From the NCBI RefSeq assembly GCF_006227205.1, contig NZ_VCNG01000010.1:1-64000 (forward strand): a stretch of 64,000 bases of DNA, read 5' to 3'. The position numbers and the translations under genes are program-made. The notes beneath the pieces are model-generated. The model saw only the letters and a program-made list of their open reading frames with translations, searched no databases and was not told where the DNA came from. Source of the DNA: Pseudomonas sp. ICMP22404. Lineage in GTDB: Bacteria > Pseudomonadota > Gammaproteobacteria > Pseudomonadales > Pseudomonadaceae. Below, piece by piece: positions 58,795 to 64,000 of this stretch (positions are counted from its first letter, which is position 1; every line of letters starts with the position of its first letter).

Positions 58795-60024
58795 TCAACC
58801 ACCGTCGATTCCAGCCAACGCCCCCGCCAACCGAACCCCACTCGCCCGTTGGCAATTGAGCTGAACCCGCTCCAGCCCCAACCAGTCGGCCATGCGCCGC
58901 AGATTCATCGCCAAGACCTGTATCCCCTCCTCGTCCAATCCCGGCTGCTCCTCATGCACGGCGTGCACCGCCAACCGGCCCTGGGCTCTCTCTGCCCGCA
59001 GGTCCACCCGAGCGGCAATACGTTCGTTGTGCAGAAACGGCAACACGTAATAGCCATACACCCGCTTGTGGGCCGGCGTGTAGATTTCCAGTCGATAACG
59101 GAAGTCGAACAGGCGTTCGGTGCGACTGCGCTCCCAAACCAGGGAATCGAACGGCGAGAGCAAGGCGCTGGTCGTCACGTTGCGGGGAATTTTCCCATCC
59201 GGCAGGCACCAGGCCGGTTGCTTCCAGCCTTGCACCTGGCAGCGCCACAACTCACCGGTTTCCTCCAGCTCGGCCAGGCGCGCACGGCTGTCGGCCGGGT
59301 CGAGGCGGAAATAGTCGCGCAGATCTTTCTCGGTCCCCACACCCAATGCCCCAGCGGCATGCAACAGCAAGGCACGTTGGGCCTGGGCCTCGTCTGGAAC
59401 CGGTTGTTCCAGGACCGAGGCCGGAAGTACTCGCTCCGGCAAGTCGTAGAGCCGCTCGAAGCCACGCCGCCCGGCCACCGTGACCTCGCCCGCGGCGAAC
59501 AGCCACTCCAGCGCGTGCTTCTCGGCACTCCAATCCCACCAGGGGCCAGCCTTTTCCGCCCGTGTGGACAAACTGCCAGCGCCCAAGGCGCCCTGCTCCC
59601 GGACGGCCGCCAGGACGCGGCGGATGACATCCTGTCGTTCATGGCCGAATCGCGCCAGTTGTTGATAGATGCCTTCGCCACGGGCCGCGCGGGCCATGCG
59701 CCAGCGCATCAGTGGATACATCGACAGGGGCAGCAACGACGCTTCATGCCCCCAGTATTCGAACAGCGTGCGCCGCCGCCCCTGGCTCCAGGCCGCTTGA
59801 TCGAGCAGATCGGGGTTGTAGTGACCGAGGCGGGAAAACAGCGGGAGATAATGTGAACGTACCAGCGCATTGACCGAATCGATCTGCAGCACGCCGAGGC
59901 GTTCGATCAGGCGGTTGAGACGTGCGGGTTGCACCGAAGCCGGCGCCAGCCGCCCATTGAATCCCTGAGCGGCCAACGCCAGACGCCGGGCCTGTTTGAG
60001 GGTAAAGGACACAGTCGCGGGCAT
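58795..60024 (-). CDS. ycaQ: YcaQ-like winged-helix DNA glycosylase
   Basis: HTH_42-family protein of 409 aa. The N-terminal FTLKQARRLALAAQGF and the IDSVNALVRSHYLPLFSRLG segment are characteristic, as are the AHKRVYGYYVLPFLHNERIA and ARVDLRAERAQGRLAV blocks. E. coli YcaQ unhooks interstrand DNA cross-links and the related AlkX/AlkZ enzymes are glycosylases. The start is ATG 60024 with GGAGAT upstream. No neighbour suggests a specific toxin. Confidence 0.88.
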   Translation of the reverse strand: MPATVSFTLKQARRLALAAQGFNGRLAPASVQPARLNRLIERLGVLQIDSVNALVRSHYLPLFSRLGHYNPDLLDQAAWSQGRRRTLFEYWGHEASLLPLSMYPLMRWRMARAARGEGIYQQLARFGHERQDVIRRVLAAVREQGALGAGSLSTRAEKAGPWWDWSAEKHALEWLFAAGEVTVAGRRGFERLYDLPERVLPASVLEQPVPDEAQAQRALLLHAAGALGVGTEKDLRDYFRLDPADSRARLAELEETGELWRCQVQGWKQPAWCLPDGKIPRNVTTSALLSPFDSLVWERSRTERLFDFRYRLEIYTPAHKRVYGYYVLPFLHNERIAARVDLRAERAQGRLAVHAVHEEQPGLDEEGIQVLAMNLRRMADWLGLERVQLNCQRASGVRLAGALAGIDGG

Positions 60025-60088
60025 GGAGATCTCCTTCTCTGCTCGCAACCTACCTCACCAGTCATCGATTTGTGTAGGGAGGGATGGC

Positions 60089-60307
60089 TCATTTGTGCAT
60101 TGGGTCATCCCAGAATGGCCGAACCACTTCCTGTTCTACATCTGCACGGCTGACGCCGATGTCCTTGAGCGCCTCGTCGCTCAGACCGGCGAGCAATTCG
60201 CGCTCGTGGTGCAATTCATACCAGCGGCTAAACTTGTGCAGCAGGTCGCTGAGGGAAAAATGGAATGAATGTCTATCTATCGATACGTATCCTTTCTGAC
60301 CTTTCAT
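60089..60307 (-). CDS. DUF1127 small protein
   Basis: 72-aa protein with the C-terminal DUF1127 signature (RWYELHHERELLAGLSDEAL through KDIGVSRADVEQEV). Proteins of this kind bind RNA or affect phosphate and carbon metabolism in alphaproteobacteria; in pseudomonads their role is mostly unknown. GGAGG lies eight bases before the ATG. It is divergent from a LysR regulator with a 70-bp gap, suggesting control by it. Confidence 0.9.
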   Translation of the reverse strand: MKGQKGYVSIDRHSFHFSLSDLLHKFSRWYELHHERELLAGLSDEALKDIGVSRADVEQEVVRPFWDDPMHK

Positions 60308-60377
60308 CGTGATGTCCTCCGTTGGGGGTGGTTCAAGTCTCGCCCCAAGGCTAAGATCAATCCAACGAATGTTTCTT

Positions 60378-61259
60378 ATGCAATACATCTCGGAGATTGA
60401 TCAATTGTCGAGTTACCCGAGCATCGATACGGAGGTGCTGCGGACCTTCGTCGCCATTGCCGACCAGGGTGGTTTTACCCGCGCCGGTGAATTGGTCAAT
60501 CGCACCCAATCCGCCGTCAGCATGCAGATGAAGCGCCTCGAAGAAGATGTCTTGCAGCGCCGCTTGTTCGAGCGTGACGGGCGCCAGGTCAAGCTCACCG
60601 CCGAAGGCCAGGTGCTATTGGGTTACGCCCGGCGCATCCTCAAGCTGCACAGCGAGGTGTTCAACACCTTGCGTGAACCGCACATGGTCGGCACCGTGCG
60701 CATCGGCACGCCGGATGACTACGTGATGCGCTTCCTGCCCGGCATCCTGCAGCGCTTCGCCCAGTTCTATCCATTGATCGAAATTGAAGTGCACTGCGAA
60801 TCGTCCAAGCAGTTGCTGCTGCGCCAGGACCTGGACCTGTCCATCGTTACCCGTAAGCCAGGGGATGAAATCGGCCAGTTATTGCGCAAGGAACGCTTTG
60901 TCTGGGCCGAAGCGGCGTGTTTCAGCGCCCATGAGAAAACACCGCTGCCGCTGGCAATGTTCAATAGCGATTGCTTCTGCCGTCAATGGGCCTGCAATGC
61001 GCTGGATGCCATGGGCCGCGAATACCGCGTGGCCTACAACAGTTCCAGCCTGTCGGCACTCATGGCGGTGGTGGGCGCGGGACTGGCGATCACCGCGCAA
61101 TTGGAAAGCCTGCTGACACCGGACATGCGTGTGCTCGGCGAGGCCGAAAACCTGCCGGAACTGCCTGAGGCCAGCATCATGCTGATCCGCAACCTGCACA
61201 ATCCGTCGCCCATCACCGAATGCCTGGCCGAGCACATCGTCGAAGGCTTCAAACTTTAA
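60378..61259 (+). CDS. LysR-family transcriptional regulator
   Basis: 293-aa regulator. The N-terminal HTH reads VLRTFVAIADQGGFTRAGELVNRTQSAVSMQMKRLEEDV, followed by the LysR substrate domain (GTVRIGTPDDYVMRFLPGIL). A cysteine-containing stretch (MFNSDCFCRQWACNALDAMG) is in the effector domain. ATG 60378 is chosen; 60369 is possible. It overlaps the TauE-like gene by 11 bp convergently. The divergent DUF1127 gene is the obvious candidate target. Confidence 0.9.
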   Translation: MQYISEIDQLSSYPSIDTEVLRTFVAIADQGGFTRAGELVNRTQSAVSMQMKRLEEDVLQRRLFERDGRQVKLTAEGQVLLGYARRILKLHSEVFNTLREPHMVGTVRIGTPDDYVMRFLPGILQRFAQFYPLIEIEVHCESSKQLLLRQDLDLSIVTRKPGDEIGQLLRKERFVWAEAACFSAHEKTPLPLAMFNSDCFCRQWACNALDAMGREYRVAYNSSSLSALMAVVGAGLAITAQLESLLTPDMRVLGEAENLPELPEASIMLIRNLHNPSPITECLAEHIVEGFKL

Positions 61260-62016
61260 AGACGAGCAGCACCGCACACAGCACCAGAAAACCGCAGAAC
61301 AGCCCGCGCAATAGCCTCTCCGGCATGGCGTGGGCGACTTTCACACCCCAGCTGATGCTCAGCAAACCGCCAACAGCCAGTGGCAAGCCGATCCACCAGT
61401 CCACTTGATGGTGGAATGCATAGGTGGCCAGGGTCACGCCGGTACTGGGCAAGGCCAGCGACAGCGACAATCCCTGGGCGACCACCTGGGTGGTGCCGAA
61501 CAGGCTGGTCAGGATCGGCGTCGCAACCACAGCGCCGCCGACACCGAACAGACCGCCCATGGTCCCGGATGCCGCCCCCAGTACACCCAGCCATGGCCAG
61601 CCATAACGCATCTGCGCAGAAGCCGGCGCGGTAGCGGTGAACATGCGGGTCAGGTTATAGGCCGCCAGGGCGACCAGGAACGCGACGAAGCCGATGCGCA
61701 TGCTTTCGGCGTCGACACCTACGGCCCAGATCGAGCCGAGCCAGGCAAAGCAAAAACCCATGGACGCCAACGGCAGCACATGACGCAACTCAATGCGGTT
61801 GCGTTGGTGATAACGCCACAACGCGAGCATTACATTGGGGACCACCATCACCAGGGCGGTACCCTGAGCAATCTGCTGGTCCAGACCGAACCATACGCCC
61901 AATACCGGAATCGCGATCAGCCCACCACCGATGCCGAACAATCCCCCCAAGGTGCCCAACGCGGCCCCCAGCACCAGATACAACGCAACTTCGATCACAG
62001 ACGATTCCCCCTTCAT
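61249..62016 (-). CDS. TauE/SafE-family anion permease
   Basis: Sulfite-exporter-family membrane protein of 255 aa with two glycine-rich repeats, ALGTLGGLFGIGGGLIAIPV and ASGTMGGLFGVGGAVVATPI, and about eight helices. Substrates in the family include sulfite, sulfoacetate and other organic anions; none can be assigned here. ATG 62016 is used; a GTG at 61998 preceded by GGGGGAA is an equally good start. Convergent overlap with the LysR gene. Confidence 0.9.
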   Translation of the reverse strand: MKGESSVIEVALYLVLGAALGTLGGLFGIGGGLIAIPVLGVWFGLDQQIAQGTALVMVVPNVMLALWRYHQRNRIELRHVLPLASMGFCFAWLGSIWAVGVDAESMRIGFVAFLVALAAYNLTRMFTATAPASAQMRYGWPWLGVLGAASGTMGGLFGVGGAVVATPILTSLFGTTQVVAQGLSLSLALPSTGVTLATYAFHHQVDWWIGLPLAVGGLLSISWGVKVAHAMPERLLRGLFCGFLVLCAVLLVFKV

Positions 62017-62144
62017 CAGAGCGTCTATCCTACGCAGTCGGCGCCAGTGGGGGAACGCAACATCTGATCAGAACGTCAGAATTATCTGGCGCCTTAAAGG
62101 TTCGCCCGCTAGATTCGTCAGGATTATCGATTGAAGGTTGTGCC

Positions 62145-62606
62145 ATGAGCCCCCAGCGCGACACCCCCGAACCCTGCGAAGCCCTGTTGCTCGACAACCA
62201 GGTCTGCTTCGCCCTGCACTCCACGTCGCTGATGATGACCAAGGTCTACAAGCCGTTGCTGCAAGCTCTCGGCCTGACCTATCCCCAGTATCTGGCGATG
62301 ATGGTGTTATGGGAAAAAGACGGATTGACCGTCGGTGAAATCAGCACACGCCTGCTCACCGACCCCGGCTCGCTGACGCCGCTGCTCAAGCGCCTGGAAG
62401 CCGAAGGCCTGCTGAGCCGCACCCGTAGCCGGGAAGATGAACGCGTGGTGATCGTCGAACTCACCGAACAGGGCCGGGCCCTGCGGGAGAAGGCCCTCGA
62501 TATTCCACAGTGCATCCTTGGCGCCAGCGGCCAGACCATGGAACAGCTGAAGAAGCTGCAACTGGAACTGCAGGCGCTGCGCAGCCACTTGCAGGACAGC
62601 CTGTAA
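62145..62606 (+). CDS. ohrR: OhrR, MarR-family organic-peroxide-sensing repressor
   Basis: 153-aa regulator. The reactive cysteine is Cys21 in LDNQVCFALHSTS and the DNA-binding wing is LTPLLKRLEAEGLLSRTRSR with DERVVIVELTEQG. It shares the DNA-binding core TPLLKRLE with OspR in the same window. OhrR represses ohr until oxidised by organic hydroperoxides; ohr lies 361 bp downstream on the same strand, separated by a REP doublet, so each has its own promoter. Confidence 0.93.
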   Translation: MSPQRDTPEPCEALLLDNQVCFALHSTSLMMTKVYKPLLQALGLTYPQYLAMMVLWEKDGLTVGEISTRLLTDPGSLTPLLKRLEAEGLLSRTRSREDERVVIVELTEQGRALREKALDIPQCILGASGQTMEQLKKLQLELQALRSHLQDSL

Positions 62607-62966
62607 CCCCATCTCCAGAGGGGCAGGTCTGCGAAGACATCAGCCCCTCTTCAACTGACCCACCGATATCGCGAGCAGGCTCGCTCCCACAGGGAAGTTG
62701 TGGTGGACGCTATTCCCGAGAACATCCCAGAACCACTGTGGGAGCGAGCCTGCTCGCGATGGCGTCACTCCAGCCTCCGCTAAAAAAATTTCATCCAATC
62801 AAACAGCTCTAACTCAAGGCTTTCATGGCTATTGAGTCTGAAAAGCAGGACCTCGACCAAAAATTTACCTTGCGCACTAAATATTAGCGAACTATATTCT
62901 CCTCACACCTACTTAGCGCGCAAACATTTAGCGCGATACGACCAACCCAGAAACGAGGCTCTCATC
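62607..62966. promoter_or_regulatory. ohrR-ohr gap: REP doublet and ohr operator region
   Basis: A REP doublet (62667-62762, ATCGCGAGCAGGCTCGCTCCCACA facing its inverse) is followed by AT-rich sequence with three TTAGCG elements: 62884-62889, 62913-62920 and 62928-62935. The last two read TTAGCGCG in direct orientation, 15 bp apart. The first is part of CTAAATATTAG, a near palindrome. These probably include OhrR sites of ohr. Confidence 0.6.
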
Positions 62967-63386
62967 ATGCAAACTCTCTACACCGCAATCGCAACCTCCA
63001 CCGGCGGCCGTGACGGTCGTGCGATCTCCAGCGACAACATCCTCGACGTCAAACTCGCCACCCCCAAGGAGCTCGGCGGTGCCGGCGGTGCGGCAACCAA
63101 CCCGGAACAACTGTTTGCCGCCGGCTATTCGGCCTGCTTCATCGGCGCCCTGAAATTCGTCGCCGGCCAAAGCAAACGCAAAATCCCGGACAGCGCCTCG
63201 ATCACCGCCCATGTTGGCATCGGTCAGATTCCCGGCGGTTTCGGCCTCGACATCGACCTGCACATCAGCTTGCCCGGCCTGGACCAGACCGACGCGCAAA
63301 GCCTGGTGGACGCGGCTCACCAGGTCTGCCCGTACTCCAACGCCACCCGCGGCAACGTTGATGTTCGCCTGCACGTGACCGTTTAA
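62967..63386 (+). CDS. ohr: Organic hydroperoxide resistance protein Ohr
   Basis: Thiol peroxidase of 139 aa that reduces fatty-acid and other organic hydroperoxides using lipoylated proteins. Catalytic cysteines are in FAAGYSACFIGAL and HQVCPYSNATRGN; the conserved Arg is in STGGRDGRA. CGAGG precedes the ATG. Preceded by its repressor gene and followed 35 bp later by a secreted hydrolase gene, possibly in the same transcript. Confidence 0.96.
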   Translation: MQTLYTAIATSTGGRDGRAISSDNILDVKLATPKELGGAGGAATNPEQLFAAGYSACFIGALKFVAGQSKRKIPDSASITAHVGIGQIPGGFGLDIDLHISLPGLDQTDAQSLVDAAHQVCPYSNATRGNVDVRLHVTV

Positions 63387-63421
63387 ACCCACCGATCCGG
63401 ACCGAACCCAAGGAGATTCCC

Positions 63422-64000
63422 ATGAACACGTTCACCAAGGCCCTGACCGGCACCCTTCTCGCACTTGGCGTCAGCAGCGCCTTCGCCGACGGCATCGTCG
63501 AGCACAATACCCAGGCGTTTCTCGATGCATTGAATGCCGGCACCGGCAAGCCCCTGGAACAACTGTCGCCGAAGGATGCCCGCGCAGTACTGGTCGGTGC
63601 CCAGGCGGGGGTGAAACTGACGTTGCCCAAGGCGGATGTCAGCGAGAAGACCATCCAGGTCGATGGCCAGTCGATCAGCCTGACCATCGTCCGCCCGGCC
63701 GGGGTCAAGGGTGAGTTGCCCGTGTTCATGTTCTTCCACGGCGGTGGCTGGGTCCTGGGAGATTTCCCGACCCACGAACGCCTGGTTCGGGACCTGGTGG
63801 CGGGATCGGGTGCCGTGGCGGTGTTCGTCAACTACACGCCCTCCCCCGAGGCGCATTACCCGGTGGCGATCAACCAGGCCTATGCCGCGACGAAATGGGT
63901 GGCCGAGCATGGCAAGCAGATCAATGTCGACGGCAAGCGCCTGGCCGTGGCGGGTAACAGCGTCGGCGGCAACATGGCAGCCGTCGTGGCCTTGATGGCC
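63422..64000 (+). CDS. Secreted alpha/beta hydrolase, HSL type (truncated at window end)
   Basis: The first 193 codons are in the window and no stop is reached. It has a signal peptide ending AFA at about residue 22, the hormone-sensitive-lipase oxyanion motif FFHGGGWVLGDF, and a nucleophile elbow GNSVGGN. Family IV esterases act on short acyl esters. AAGGAG precedes the ATG. It lies 35 bp after ohr on the same strand, so it may be peroxide-induced with ohr. Confidence 0.88.
   Translation, partial: MNTFTKALTGTLLALGVSSAFADGIVEHNTQAFLDALNAGTGKPLEQLSPKDARAVLVGAQAGVKLTLPKADVSEKTIQVDGQSISLTIVRPAGVKGELPVFMFFHGGGWVLGDFPTHERLVRDLVAGSGAVAVFVNYTPSPEAHYPVAINQAYAATKWVAEHGKQINVDGKRLAVAGNSVGGNMAAVVALMA

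Noticed and set aside
20..62762. Repeated GTGGGAGCGAGCCTGCTCGC sequences as a possible CRISPR array
   Set aside because: They occur as inverted pairs dispersed between genes, without regular spacers or cas genes. They are REP elements.

Overview
The window is typical chromosomal DNA of a Pseudomonas, most likely of the P. fluorescens group. It is GC-rich and densely coded, carries many REP palindromes of the GTGGGAGCGAGCCTGCTCGCGA type, and keeps gene orders known from P. aeruginosa (oprF-sigX-cmpX-crfX-cmaX, ppsA/ppsR, the DsbRS-dsb cluster, dgt-rocS2-rocA2, sagS-ospR-gpx-msrB, ohrR-ohr). I see no rRNA, tRNA, CRISPR array, prophage, integrase or complete insertion sequence. Species and synteny statements rest on recalled knowledge, not on a database search.

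Region 1 (1-9.5 kb): a tandemly duplicated REP doublet, then the leftward envelope-stress block rraA-like, cmaX, crfX, cmpX, sigX, oprF, an alpha/beta hydrolase, and the divergent pair ppsA (PEP synthase) and ppsR (its regulatory kinase/phosphatase). Region 2 (9.6-15.8 kb): a GNAT gene and a two-component system (DsbRS-like) divergent from dsbD, a TlpA-like gene and dsbG; paired 11-bp direct repeats lie in the shared promoter. Region 3 (15.8-26 kb): housekeeping and signalling genes: hydrolase, periplasmic binding protein, TetR regulator, DEDDh exonuclease, ppnP, MOSC protein, CheV, an Hpt-like protein without an evident phospho-histidine, a NarX-type kinase with a LuxR-type regulator, a YegS lipid kinase and a small coiled-coil membrane protein.

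Region 4 (26-44.4 kb): molybdenum cofactor genes moeA-moaB and mobA, a small lipoprotein, a pseudouridine synthase, a glutaredoxin-like protein, a Kef-type antiporter, an ammonium transporter, an ElaB/YqjE/YqjK-like membrane trio, dGTPase, the RocA2/RocS2-like system and a large HD-GYP protein. Region 5 (44.4-64 kb): msrC and a DUF815 ATPase beside sagS, then ospR-gpx, msrB, alaA, htpX, tpm, a ygiD-like dioxygenase, a DEAD-box helicase with a long leader, a spermidine-synthase-like protein, class II DAHP synthase, YcaQ, a DUF1127 protein divergent from a LysR regulator, a TauE/SafE permease, ohrR, ohr and a truncated secreted alpha/beta hydrolase.

Two themes stand out. One is envelope and surface-lifestyle control (SigX/OprF, RocS2, SagS, HD-GYP, CheV). 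The other is thiol, methionine-sulfoxide and peroxide repair (DsbD/TlpA/DsbG, MsrC, MsrB, Gpx/OspR, Ohr/OhrR, a glutaredoxin-like protein). No clearly new multi-gene defence or biosynthetic system was found. The less explained items are cis elements: a MITE-like palindrome carrying the mobA stop codon, a repeat carrying the ppnP stop codon, candidate operators, and the histidine-less Hpt-like protein.
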